Assembly: GCA_035411585.1 (NCBI GenBank)
Contig: DAONTI010000005.1
Location: forward strand, 62,001-126,000
Length of the DNA: 64,000 nt
Direction of reading: 5' to 3'
Origin: MWDV01 sp002070715
GTDB taxonomy: Bacteria > Verrucomicrobiota > Verrucomicrobiia > Limisphaerales > MWDV01
Shown: positions 27,802-36,524 of the stretch, piece by piece
Numbering within the stretch: position 1 is the stretch's first letter
How the letters are laid out: every line of letters starts with the position of its first letter
The notes under the pieces: generated by a model
Databases searched by the model: none
Seen by the model: only the letters and a program-made list of their open reading frames with translations
What the model was told of the DNA's origin: nothing
Made by a program: the position numbers and the translations under genes

Positions 27802-28539
27802 ATGAATTCGTCGGCCGATCAGCTTAGTTCCGAAGCGCGGGCGTCGTTGCCCCGGCACGTGGCCATCATCATGGATGGCAATGGACGCTGGGCCAAACAA
27901 CGCGGGCTGCCGCGCGTTGACGGCCACCGGCAGGGCGCGGAATCCGCCCGCGCCGTCGTGCGCGCCGCGGGTGAATTGGGGATTCGCTACCTCACCCTGT
28001 ATGCTTTTTCGGTGGAGAATTGGAACCGGCCCAAGGACGAGGTGGATGCCCTGATGAAATATCTGGCCTATTACCTCAAGACTGAAACCGGCGAACTGAA
28101 GAAGAACAATGTCAAGCTGGAGGTGATCGGCCAACTGGATCGTCTGCCGCGTAACGTACGGATGCAGCTTGAAAAAACGCTCCGCGCCCTGGCAAAAAAC
28201 GACGGGCTGACGCTCATCATGGCGTTAAGTTACAGCGGACGGACCGAAATTGTGGAAGCGGTGCGGGACATCGCCCGGGAGGTGCGAGCGGGGCGGCTGG
28301 AGCCAGCGGCAATCAATGAACAGGTGATCGCTCAACACCTGTGGACGCGCGATATTCCGGATCCCGATGTGCTCATTCGCACCAGCGGCGAAATGCGGGT
28401 GAGCAATTTCCTGTTATGGCAGATTTCTTACGCGGAACTGGTCATCACCCCGACGCTTTGGCCGGATTTCCGCAAGCCGCAGTTCTACGCCGCGCTGGAG
28501 GAATACGCCCGGCGCCACCGGCGCTTCGGCGGCATTTGA
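27802..28539 (+). CDS. uppS: Isoprenyl transferase (undecaprenyl diphosphate synthase)
   Basis: This is a 245-residue cis-prenyltransferase that makes undecaprenyl diphosphate, the lipid carrier for murein and O-antigen precursors. The catalytic Asp25 lies in IIMDGNGRWAKQRG. Further motifs are HRQGAESARAVVRAAGELG, YAFSVENWNRP and the C-terminal DVLIRTSGEMRVSNFLLWQI and LWPDF block. It is cytosolic and membrane-associated. It sits directly downstream of purA and is probably co-transcribed. Confidence 0.95.
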   Translation: MNSSADQLSSEARASLPRHVAIIMDGNGRWAKQRGLPRVDGHRQGAESARAVVRAAGELGIRYLTLYAFSVENWNRPKDEVDALMKYLAYYLKTETGELKKNNVKLEVIGQLDRLPRNVRMQLEKTLRALAKNDGLTLIMALSYSGRTEIVEAVRDIAREVRAGRLEPAAINEQVIAQHLWTRDIPDPDVLIRTSGEMRVSNFLLWQISYAELVITPTLWPDFRKPQFYAALEEYARRHRRFGGI

Positions 28540-28586
28540 AAGCCGCCACTGAGAAACGGCCAGAAGTCCGTCTCCGGGGTTCCTGC

Positions 28587-29510
28587 TCAGCGGGAACGCA
28601 CCGTCGTTGCCCATTCGTGAAACAGTTGTTGAATGACCTGATGTTTGGCGGGACTGCCGGTGGGATTTTGGTGACAGTAAATCAGCACGCCGTCCGCGGA
28701 AGACCGCGCCAGACGCATGACCTGCTCGACGTATGCCGGGGAGGAATCGTTCAACCGCGAATGTTTGGTGGCATACACATCCACGAAGATCGGCATGTCC
28801 ACGCCAAACCGTTCCTTTAACTGCGCCACTTCCGACGGCACAGCGGCAGTGTCGGTTAAATTCATTTGCCCGGATTCATTCCGATAAGGAAACAGCAGGC
28901 CATCGAACAGAGCTCCGTAGGCCTGCGCGAATTCAGGCCGGCACTGGCGGTAATAGACACAGGGAACAAACGCCAATCGAGGGGCGATGCGCCGCGCCAC
29001 CGCCAGCATCTCCGCCGTCTGTTCCGGGGTGTACACCTTCAGGTTGTGGGCAAAATCGTCAATGCTCCACGCTACGAGGTTGGGGTGTACCACGGTCAAT
29101 TGCGCAATTTCCTGTGCCCAACGGATGTAATCCAAGCGGAAAGGCTCGGAGTATTTCTGGGCGTGAGGCGGGGATTCGGAGGGCGGGACGAGCGTGATCC
29201 ATACCCGAATCTGTTGTGCCGCCGCCCGGGGCAGAAACAGTTTCAGATCGTCCCAATCGGTCGCCGCGTGCCAGATGAGAAAATTGTAGGTGTTCGCCCG
29301 CAACGCGGCGAGTTCGCGCACTAACCGGTCCACATCCACGCGCCCGTCCGCCCGGCGCGGCGCGGCGTTGTAGGTGCCGAAAGTATCTTTCAATCTCGCG
29401 CGTCGGACGGATTGAACGTCGCTCTCCGAGGGCGAGGCACAACCCGCCAAGAATAAAACAGTCGTAAGGCAAACAAAGCAGAGCCAATTGCTGCGTCGAA
29501 GCATCGCCAT
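28587..29510 (-). CDS. Lipoprotein with TIM-barrel-like domain, unknown function
   Basis: This is a 307-residue protein with a lipoprotein signal (LCFVCLTTVLFLAGCASPSE; lipidated Cys at LAGC). The rest alternates strands and helices as in a glycosidase-type barrel: LAALRANTYNFLIWHAATDW, AQQIRVWITLVPP, NLVAWSIDDFAHN, FVPCVYYRQ, MPIFVDVYATKHSR and SSADGVLIYCHQNPTG. Acidic residues at strand ends (SIDD, VDVY) suggest a carbohydrate-related site but no known family is certain. The start at 29510 has AAAGGAT eight bases upstream. Confidence 0.6.
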   Translation of the reverse strand: MAMLRRSNWLCFVCLTTVLFLAGCASPSESDVQSVRRARLKDTFGTYNAAPRRADGRVDVDRLVRELAALRANTYNFLIWHAATDWDDLKLFLPRAAAQQIRVWITLVPPSESPPHAQKYSEPFRLDYIRWAQEIAQLTVVHPNLVAWSIDDFAHNLKVYTPEQTAEMLAVARRIAPRLAFVPCVYYRQCRPEFAQAYGALFDGLLFPYRNESGQMNLTDTAAVPSEVAQLKERFGVDMPIFVDVYATKHSRLNDSSPAYVEQVMRLARSSADGVLIYCHQNPTGSPAKHQVIQQLFHEWATTVRSR

Positions 29511-29804
29511 CTTGTGATCCTTTCGATAGGTATGTGTGCCGTGAGTTTGTCTTCCCCGCTACTACAGCACGAGTTTGATTTTATCATCCGTTTCCAGGCG
29601 GGGGCGTCAAATCACCTCCCGCCAGACGACCACGAGAGAGCGATGGCCTCAATTTGTTGGAGGAAAACCCGCCGTATTCCGCCACCCGGACACGGAATTA
29701 CCCGTCCCGAATGGTCGAGCGGCTCGTGACATCCCCGGTTGCAGACCTCGTCCCAGGTTCTGCGACCCGTGCCCCGCTGCTCTGAAAGGCGTTATTCCCG
29801 AAGC

Positions 29805-31187
29805 CTAGACCGTCTTTAATTTTGCGGAGTGTTTGTGAATTTTTTCCACCGCCCGCACCACATTGTCCATACCGGCCCGGTCGCCCAGCAACATACCGGC
29901 GGAATTGATCCACACCGAAGTGTCAAAGGTTTGCATCAGGCCGGGACAGGCGTTTCGGGCTTTGTAACCCTCCCAATCGAGTTCCTCGCGGGTGTAGAAT
30001 TTCCGATACACCTCGGTCTTGAACATCTCATGAATGAACTCCTGGGTGTAGATCGGGTACTTGGGATATCCGGGACTGGCGGGAATGCCTTCGGCCGACA
30101 ACGCCTTGACGAACGTGGCGCGTGGCAGGCCGTTGAACTGCGTCTCGTCGTAGATGAAGGGATACATGTAGTACGACAGCCGGTCCACGCCGGGATATGG
30201 TTTGACGGGGGTAATCCCCGAGATGGCCGCCAGGCGGGGCGTGAGATACGCGGCGTTTTCGTTGCGGATGCGGGTGTTCTCCTCAAGTTTCCGGATTTGG
30301 CAGAGACCGATGGCCGCCTGGTATTCAGCCATGCGGATTTTGTTGCCCAGGATGAATCCGGCAATGTTGTCGTACGATCCGGGCAGGATCTTGGTCTTGA
30401 ACCCGTAGTTGTGATACGAGCGGAGCTTGTCGTCCAACTCGGCATCGTCCGTGATGATGGCGCCGCCTTCCCCAATCGGCATGGTCTTGGAAGTTTGGAA
30501 ACTGAAGCAGCCCGTGGTGCCGAACGTGCCCAGATTTTTGCCGGCGATGGACGACATGTGCGCCTGGCAGGCATCCTCAATCACCTGCAACTTGTGCCGT
30601 TGGGCGATGGCCATGATGCGTGGCATGTCGGTCGCGTAACCACAAATATGCACCGGCAGGATGGCTTTCGTGCGCGGGGTGATTTTTTCCTCCACCTTGG
30701 CCGGATCCATCTGGTAGGTCAGCGGATCAATATCGGCAAAGACCGGCATCGCCCCCTTGTAGAGCACGCCCAGCAGACTGGCGGTGAAAGTGTAGGGGGC
30801 GCAAATGACCTCGTCGCCGGGATTGAGGTCCATCACCATGAACGAGGCGCTCAGCGCGTTGGTGCCGTTGACGACCGCGAGACAATGTTTTGATCCCATC
30901 ATCGCGGCCCATTTTTCCTCGAATTCCGTGACCAGTTTGCTGCGGGACCACGTCGTGCCGTGCAGCACCCGGGTCACTTCGCCGTCGTTGGCGGGATCCC
31001 AGTTGGGCCAGCGCGGCCAGCTTTTGTTATGCGCTTTGGCGCCGCCCAGCAATGCTGGGGTGGAGGCGTCGTCAGTGGCGGCTAAAAGGGACCCGCCCGT
31101 GCTGGCGGCAAGCGCGGCCGTTCCGCCGGCGACTGAAGTGCGTTTGATGAATTCCCGTCGGGAGATCCTGGTTTTCATGGCAGTCAT
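29805..31187 (-). CDS. Tat-signal DegT/DnrJ/EryC1 family PLP aminotransferase
   Basis: This 460-residue protein starts with a twin-arginine signal (KTRISRREFIKRTSVAGGTA) followed by a full DegT/EryC1 fold. The PLP lysine is Lys234 in FQTSKTMPIGEGG, and the cofactor Asp is in VIEDACQAH. NGTNALSASFMVMDLNPGDE and ICAPYTFTASLLG are typical. Family members transaminate keto-sugars for surface glycans, normally in the cytoplasm; an export signal on one is unusual. ATG 31187 is preferred for the AGAG upstream; ATG 31178 directly before KTRISRR is the alternative. Confidence 0.85.
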   Translation of the reverse strand: MTAMKTRISRREFIKRTSVAGGTAALAASTGGSLLAATDDASTPALLGGAKAHNKSWPRWPNWDPANDGEVTRVLHGTTWSRSKLVTEFEEKWAAMMGSKHCLAVVNGTNALSASFMVMDLNPGDEVICAPYTFTASLLGVLYKGAMPVFADIDPLTYQMDPAKVEEKITPRTKAILPVHICGYATDMPRIMAIAQRHKLQVIEDACQAHMSSIAGKNLGTFGTTGCFSFQTSKTMPIGEGGAIITDDAELDDKLRSYHNYGFKTKILPGSYDNIAGFILGNKIRMAEYQAAIGLCQIRKLEENTRIRNENAAYLTPRLAAISGITPVKPYPGVDRLSYYMYPFIYDETQFNGLPRATFVKALSAEGIPASPGYPKYPIYTQEFIHEMFKTEVYRKFYTREELDWEGYKARNACPGLMQTFDTSVWINSAGMLLGDRAGMDNVVRAVEKIHKHSAKLKTV

Positions 31188-31303
31188 TTTTTCTCTGGTT
31201 GAGGACTCTGTGATCTTTACTGTCTTCACAAGTTTCTTCTAATCCAAACCGACTCATTTCGCAAGCCCGATTTACGCAATCCCGAAAGGGAGGGCCCTGG
31301 GGA

Positions 31304-31378
31304 TGGAGCCAGTTGTCGGATTTGAACCGACGACCGTCCGATTACAAATCGGGTGCTCTACCACTGAGCTAAACTGGC
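31304..31378 (-). tRNA. tRNA-Thr (anticodon TGT)
   Basis: The minus strand folds as a full cloverleaf starting GCCAGTT, with D-arm TAGCTCAGTGGTAGAGCA, anticodon loop TTTGTAA giving anticodon TGT, T-arm GTCGGTTCAAATCCGAC, and acceptor AACTGGC plus discriminator T. CCA is encoded at 31304-31306. It reads ACN threonine codons, chiefly ACA. Confidence 0.95.
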
Positions 31379-31589
31379 GTCCGTTCCTGCTTCCCCGCCG
31401 GGCGATCCGGAACGGCGGACACCGTTTGTGTATAACACAGCCCGTCCCGTGGTCAAGCAACGACGCGACGGGCGGCAATTCGCGCCCGGCTGAATTTTCT
31501 TTCCCGCGTGCTCCGGGATGCCGCCGCACGTCGCCCCGACCGCCGGTTTGGTCTGGCGAAAAAATCCGGGTTGGTCTATACCCGGGTTG

Positions 31590-32912
31590 ATGTCGGCTAT
31601 GAATTTGGTGGAACAAGTGCGACAGGCGGGTGTGGTCGGAGCGGGTGGCGGTGGTTTCCCCACGCACGTCAAACTCGCCGCCACGGCGGACACCGTCATC
31701 GCCAACGGCGCCGAGTGCGAGCCGCTGTTGCACAAAGACGCCGTGCTCATGGAAGAACAGGCCCCCGCCTTGGTGCGCGGCATCGAACTGGCCATGCAGG
31801 CGGTGGGCGCGCGGCAGGGCGTGATCGGAGTCAAAGCCAAAAAACAACGCGCCGTGGAGGCCGTCACGGCGGCTTGCGCAGGCACGGCGGTGCGGGTGGC
31901 GTTGTTGGGCGATTATTACCCCGCCGGCGATGAATATGATCTGGTGTTCAATGTCACCGGCCGCCTGATTCCGCCGCACGGGATTCCGCTCCACGTGGGG
32001 GTGGTGGTCAACAACGTGGAAACGTTTGTCAACATTGCCGCCGCGGCCGAGGGCCGGGCGGTTACGCACAAAACGCTGACCATCGCCGGCGTTGTGCAAA
32101 CCCCGGTGACCCTGCGCGTGCCGCTGGGCACTTCCTGCCGCGCATGCATCGCGGCGGCGGGCGGCTTGACCACGTCTGATCCCGTGTTGCTGCTGGGCGG
32201 TTTGATGATGGGGCAAACCACCGATGATTTGGAGACACCGATCACAAAGACAATGACGGGAGTGGTCGTGTTGCCGCGCTCGCATCCTGTCGTTCAACGC
32301 AAGCTCAGGCCCGCTCCGGAACAGGCGAAAATTGGCAAGTCCGCCTGTGATCAATGCCGCTATTGCACCGAGTATTGTCCGCGTTTCCTGCTGGGCTACG
32401 CCGTCGAACCGCATCAGGTCATGCGCACGCTCGCGTTCACCGCCACCGGGGCCGAGTTCTTCAATCAATGGGCGTCGTTGTGTTGTGGCTGCGGTCTTTG
32501 CACGCTTTATGCCTGCCCGGAGGAACTGTATCCCAAGGAAGCCTGCGACAGCGCCAAGGCGGTGTTGCGACGGATGAACCAGCAATGGACCGGCCCCACG
32601 CCGCCGCGACCGCATCCCCTGCGGGATGGCCGGCGGGTTCCACTCGCAAGTCTCACCCGTCGTTTACGCGTGACGGAATACGACCGGCCCGCGCCGTGGC
32701 GGACGGCGCCGTTGGCGCCGTCCCGGCTGGTGCTGCCGCTCAAGCAGAGCGCCGGCGTCGCCTGTGAGGTGAAGGTGCGCGTCGGCGAGCCGGTGACCGC
32801 CGGCCAGGTTCTGGGCGCGCCGCCGGACGGGGCGTTGGGCGCCCTCTTGCACGCGCCGGCGGACGGCGTGGTGCGTGCGGTGACCGAAACCCACCTGGTC
32901 GTGGAAAAATGA
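31590..32912 (+). CDS. PduS-like / RnfC-related flavin and iron-sulfur protein
   Basis: This 440-residue redox protein has the N-terminal Complex-I 51-kDa-type FMN domain (VRQAGVVGAGGGGFPTHVKL, ANGAECEPLLHKD), an SLBB-like segment, and two [4Fe-4S] sites: Cys253/256/259/263 in CDQCRYCTEYCP and Cys298-309 in CCGCGLCTLYACP. A C-terminal RnfC-type barrel-sandwich domain follows (VRVGEPVTAGQVLGAPPDGA). It is closest to PduS, the cobalamin reductase of propanediol microcompartments, rather than to ion-pumping RnfC. The shell-protein gene follows one base after the stop, so the two act together. ATG 31590 is chosen for the family N-terminus. Confidence 0.82.
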   Translation: MSAMNLVEQVRQAGVVGAGGGGFPTHVKLAATADTVIANGAECEPLLHKDAVLMEEQAPALVRGIELAMQAVGARQGVIGVKAKKQRAVEAVTAACAGTAVRVALLGDYYPAGDEYDLVFNVTGRLIPPHGIPLHVGVVVNNVETFVNIAAAAEGRAVTHKTLTIAGVVQTPVTLRVPLGTSCRACIAAAGGLTTSDPVLLLGGLMMGQTTDDLETPITKTMTGVVVLPRSHPVVQRKLRPAPEQAKIGKSACDQCRYCTEYCPRFLLGYAVEPHQVMRTLAFTATGAEFFNQWASLCCGCGLCTLYACPEELYPKEACDSAKAVLRRMNQQWTGPTPPRPHPLRDGRRVPLASLTRRLRVTEYDRPAPWRTAPLAPSRLVLPLKQSAGVACEVKVRVGEPVTAGQVLGAPPDGALGALLHAPADGVVRAVTETHLVVEK

Positions 32913-32913
32913 C

Positions 32914-33468
32914 ATGCCTGTGAATAAATCCATTGGTCTGGTTGAACTGTCGAGTGTGGCGGCGGGATTTGTCGTGACGGACACCATGCTCAAGGCCGGC
33001 AACGTGCGCCTGTTGCTGGCGCGTTCCATATGCTCCGGCAAATACATGGTATTGATCGGCGGCGAAACGGCCGGCGTGGAGGCGGCGGTCGCGGCAGGAT
33101 GCGAGGCGGCGGACGGTTGCCTGATTGATTCATTCGTCGCGCCGAACGTGCATCCCGACGTGTTTGTGGCCTTGGGCCGGACGGCGCCGGTTTCCCCCGA
33201 CGGCGCGTTGGGCGTCTTGGAATCATTCAATGTGGCCACGCTCATTGTTGCGGCGGACGCGGCGGCAAAAGCGGCGCCGGTGCAATTGTTGGAACTGCGA
33301 TTGGCCATGGCGCTCGGCGGCAAAGCCTTTTGCACGCTGACCGGCGACGTCGGCGCGGTACAAGCCGCGGTGGTGGCGGGACGCCAGGTGATTGCCGAGG
33401 CCGGCGTGTTGGTGAACGCCGTGGTGATTTCGCGTCCGCATCCCGACGTTTACCGCGAGGTCATTTGA
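32914..33468 (+). CDS. Tandem-domain bacterial microcompartment shell protein (PduT-like BMC-T)
   Basis: This 184-residue protein has two fused BMC domains: IGLVELSSVAAGFVVTDTML in the first and LGVLESFNVATLIVAADAAA in the second, each followed by a GxxxAVxAA-type helix. Such proteins form trimeric shell tiles. Cys40 in RSICSGKYMVLIGG lies where PduT Cys38 binds a [4Fe-4S] cluster at the trimer pore, so electron passage through a shell is plausible. It starts one base after the PduS-like stop. No other shell, encapsulated-enzyme or vertex protein gene lies in the window. Confidence 0.82.
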   Translation: MPVNKSIGLVELSSVAAGFVVTDTMLKAGNVRLLLARSICSGKYMVLIGGETAGVEAAVAAGCEAADGCLIDSFVAPNVHPDVFVALGRTAPVSPDGALGVLESFNVATLIVAADAAAKAAPVQLLELRLAMALGGKAFCTLTGDVGAVQAAVVAGRQVIAEAGVLVNAVVISRPHPDVYREVI

Positions 33469-33610
33469 ACCGCGCGCCCCACAACAACATTTTTGAAACT
33501 CAAATCCGCCGGTCCGCGCCCCCGGTAATGCGCCGGCAAACGATAACCACGCGACCCTCTTGGGCGGCCATGACGGCGAAGACTGCGATTATGGCAAACC
33601 TGTTTGAACG

Positions 33611-33841
33611 ATGATTATGGCGTGGGTTGTCTCCGTGATCGTGTTCTTGGGCGCACTTGGCTTCTTTGCCGGGCGCCGGGGAGGTCGGTATGCGGTTGGC
33701 ATTGGCATCTTTCTTCTGCTCACGGCTTTCATTTTTGAACTTGTCCGACGGAATTGGGGTGAACGAGACGCCCTTGTGTTCAGCTTGATTGCGCTTGGTT
33801 TTGCCATCATTCACCGGCTGTGGAAAAGATCCGGCGACTGA
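33611..33841 (+). CDS. Small three-helix membrane protein, unknown
   Basis: This is a 76-residue, very hydrophobic protein with three predicted helices: AWVVSVIVFLGALGFFAG, YAVGIGIFLLLTAFIFELV and ALVFSLIALGFAIIHRLW. It may start at ATG 33611 or 33617. No family is recognised. It lies between the shell-protein gene and the RHS remnant and could belong to either neighbourhood or to neither. Codon use looks ordinary. Confidence 0.5.
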   Translation: MIMAWVVSVIVFLGALGFFAGRRGGRYAVGIGIFLLLTAFIFELVRRNWGERDALVFSLIALGFAIIHRLWKRSGD

Positions 33842-33847
33842 ACGGCG

Positions 33848-35173
33848 GTGGCCATGCCCACAACCGAAAAGCATCTTGCCCCGCAACACCGTTGCCAACC
33901 TTGTGACGCCAACCCAGAGCAACTTCCCCGAACGCGGAGCGCAGCGTCTTGGTGTGTGACCGTCCCCGGCTGCTTTCCAGCGGCAGCGTCGGGTGGAGTT
34001 GGGAGCGCACCCGCCAAGTGCGGTTGCTGGCTGCCCAATCACGAGCACACCAAATCACCCACGCATTCGCAACGACGCCCGTTTCCATCTTGCCAATTCG
34101 CCGCTGGTGGCTACCGTGACTTGCAAACACAACCACACACGGCGATGACCACGACCATCCGCTGCGCCGGCCCGAATCGCCTCGCCCAAGACTCATCCTT
34201 GGGAGGGACAGGTTCCACCCTGTCCCATTTCACCTACGCCGCCGATGGCAATCTCACCCAGGGCGGGTGCGTGGGCGGGTTGCTGGCCATTACCGATGCC
34301 AGTCAGGGTTCGCACTTCTGCGCGTATGATGGCAATGGCAATGTGGCCGCCTCGGTGAAAGCGGATGGCGCCGGGCTGACCGCGCAATACGAGTATGGCC
34401 CGTTTGGGGAACTCCTCCGCGCCACCGGCCCGATGGCCAAGGCCAACCCGTTCCGGTTCTCCACCAAGTATCAGGATGATGAGTCTGACCTGCTTTACTA
34501 CGGGTATCGGTATTACAACCCAAATACAGGCAGATGGCCAAACCGCGATCCACTCGAGGAACAAGGCGGGAGGAATCTCTACGGCTTCATTCACAATAAC
34601 CCACTAACGGTTGTAGATGCTGACGGGTTGGCTGAGTTCCCACGGATTCCAACAACACCCAGTTTCCCAACTATCCCAACGATACCAAGTTTCCCTTGGC
34701 CGCACCCTTTGCCACCACCAACGAAGTCGCCAACAGCGCCGCCATCGTTGCCAAGTCTGCTTCAAATCTCGTTGCCGTCGCTGTGTTTGTTCAACCCATT
34801 CCATGCTGGCAGCGTGAACTTTGTTGGCTTCAATCAAAGTGCGTTGAATGATTTCGGCGTCATTCCCGAAACAGGAACGACGATGACTACACCGTCGAGT
34901 GGTTGGAATAGTAAGGTTGATGGCTTTTGGTGGCGAAACTCTCGCCAGTGGTTCAAAATTCCGGATCATTGCCATTGCACCATTACAGCCACTCCAACAG
35001 CAGGCTTGCCTAGCGCATTCAAAGCTGAGTGCTGTTGCAATGCCTGTGTGCATGCCGGCTTAACCGCCTGCCGCGATTGGAAGAACGATCCGCGCCCCAC
35101 AAAGCCGGGCTTCTATCCTGACGAACCTCCGACAAACCACGGGACTGATTACCCGTTCGAGAATGAGCAGTAA
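33848..35173 (+). pseudogene. RHS-repeat protein C-terminal remnant with variable Cys-rich tip
   Basis: The frame encodes 441 residues, but RHS similarity starts only near residue 110. Recognisable are GLLAITDASQGSHFCAYDGN, AQYEYGPFGELLRATGP, LLYYGYRYYNPNTGRW and NLYGFIHNNP, the RHS-associated core that closes the shell before a variable tip. The segment before it (NRLAQDSS..HFTYAADGNLTQ) is interrupted by a 28-base palindromic repeat and lacks the usual repeats, so the gene is truncated or decayed. The tip (residues about 265-441) has a Pro-rich linker (PTTPSFPTIPTIPSFPWP) and a Cys-rich end (HCHCTITAT, AECCCNACVHAG). The tip could still be a functional effector domain if expressed; no known toxin fold was recognised. 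Confidence 0.6.
34199..34226. repeat. 28-bp palindromic repeat, copy 1 (inside the RHS remnant)
   Basis: GGGACAGG and CCTGTCCC pair around a 6-base loop. The full 28-base string is identical to 35950-35977. It interrupts the RHS-like coding region, reading LGGTGSTL. Confidence 0.8.
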
Positions 35174-35540
35174 AAAGACAAGCAAAGTGGCATTGCTCGT
35201 GTTGCTGACTGTCCCTTTGTTCTGTGTGCTTCTATTTGCCCTTTGGGTTTACGGACACATGGAAGCTTACTGCTTCTTCAATCCCGACATTGATACCGAG
35301 TATGTGTCTGGGTTCTCCGAGCAGAGGTTCGCGCAAGCGACAATCGGAATGCGTTCGGCGGAAGTTGAAAATAACCTTGGAAAACCTCTTGAAGTGAGCA
35401 GAGGCCAGAACGGCAAGGAAACGTGGTGGTATAGCCGTGATGGGAAGTGCTGGTGGGGAGACTTCGCTTGGAAAGGGCGCGCAATTGTCATTTCGAATGG
35501 CGTAGTGGTGGAGATCATTCACCAAATTTTCTACGACTGA
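35163..35540 (+). CDS. Small membrane-anchored SmpA/OmlA-like protein, candidate partner of the RHS tip
   Basis: This 125-residue protein has an N-terminal transmembrane helix (VALLVLLTVPLFCVLLFALW) and a C-terminal domain with GMRSAEVENNLGKPLEVSRG and ETWWYSRDG, recalling the SmpA/OmlA (BamE) fold. Its start overlaps the end of the RHS reading frame by 11 bases. Small genes directly downstream of RHS tips are often immunity proteins, so that role is a reasonable hypothesis; an inner-membrane anchor would then fit an effector acting in the periplasm or on the membrane. Base composition is less GC-rich than in the core genes. Confidence 0.5.
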   Translation: MSSKKTSKVALLVLLTVPLFCVLLFALWVYGHMEAYCFFNPDIDTEYVSGFSEQRFAQATIGMRSAEVENNLGKPLEVSRGQNGKETWWYSRDGKCWWGDFAWKGRAIVISNGVVVEIIHQIFYD

Positions 35541-36524
35541 CAGCAACACTCAGGGAAAGCGGCTGTCCCGCCAAAAGGTGTCAAGGAATCTAGCGCGCCT
35601 CAGGCCGGCGCGAAGTTAGTCGGCCACCCGCGCCTGCCGCACAGCCCTGGACGCTCCGTCTTCGTTGCGAAGTTAGGGGCGACATCTTCTCTCCTTTTGC
35701 GCCGGGGTAAAGATTGGAGGCACCGGCGATTGGGTTGTGAGGCCGGACGATGCTGCTCCTGACGGAGCTGGGAAATTATTTTCACCGGATTCTACAACGA
35801 TGCCGCCCCTGCCGAGGCTTTGGCGCCGTCCAATGCAGTGGTCGGGACGCCAACGGCTGCACCCGGGACGAGGGCGCTCCCTCAACTCCATCTGCGGGCC
35901 ATTACGACCCTCGTCAATTCCTCCGCGCACCATCTTCCCTTCCCGTTCTTTGGGAGGGACAGGTTCCACCCTGTCCCCAGTCTCTCTCCCACTGCCGGAG
36001 CGCCGGAGGCGCGGCATCTTTGTAGGAAACGCAGCCCCTAACATTTAGAGCCCCGTCAGGGGCGGCATCTGCCCTCCTTTTGCGCCGAGGATTGGAGGCA
36101 CCGGCGATTGGGTTGTGCCTCCGGACGATGCCGCTCCTAGCGAAGCTCGGGAATTGTTCCCATCGGATTCTACAACGATGCCGCCCCTGTCGCGGCTGGG
36201 CCTCCGCTTTGGTGAGTGAGCGCATTATCGCGCGCTGGCGGGACCCGGGTATTGTCCTGGACAAGTCTGTTTCTGTTGGTCGAAAGCGCCAGAGGACTGG
36301 CGCAGTCCAAGACGCTGGCGCGCGGTTCAGGAGCGTTGGTGTGTATGCGATGTGTCGGGAAGTGCGGCAGTTACTTGGCGGGTTTTCTGACGGCGGCGGA
36401 TGGCGTTTTGGTTTGATGTGCGTAGGGTGGGCGGCGATCGGATTTTCGGTTGGGAGGTGAGAGCGCGGATTATTGGCCGGAAATGGCGCTTGCGGGGGAA
36501 GCTGCCGCCGACAACATTACAGGC
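35541..36524. repeat. Intergenic repeat field without a credible gene
   Basis: No convincing coding frame is seen in these 984 bases. Two imperfect direct copies of an approximately 140-base unit lie at 35678-35817 and 36061-36197, sharing ATTGGAGGCACCGGCGATTG and CGGATTCTACAACGATGCCG. CAGGGGCGGCATC at 36058-36070 recurs inverted at 35799-35811 and 36177-36189. A second copy of the 28-base palindrome is at 35950-35977. Another short inverted motif, GCGCCAG...CTGGCGC, is near 36285-36330. Confidence 0.65.
35950..35977. repeat. 28-bp palindromic repeat, copy 2
   Basis: This is identical over 28 bases to the element inside the RHS remnant at 34199-34226; GGGACAGG pairs with CCTGTCCC. It lies in the intergenic repeat field. 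Confidence 0.8.

Noticed and set aside
31304..36524. Genomic island integrated at tRNA-Thr
   Set aside because: The tRNA 3' end faces away from the microcompartment and RHS genes; no integrase or attachment repeat was found.
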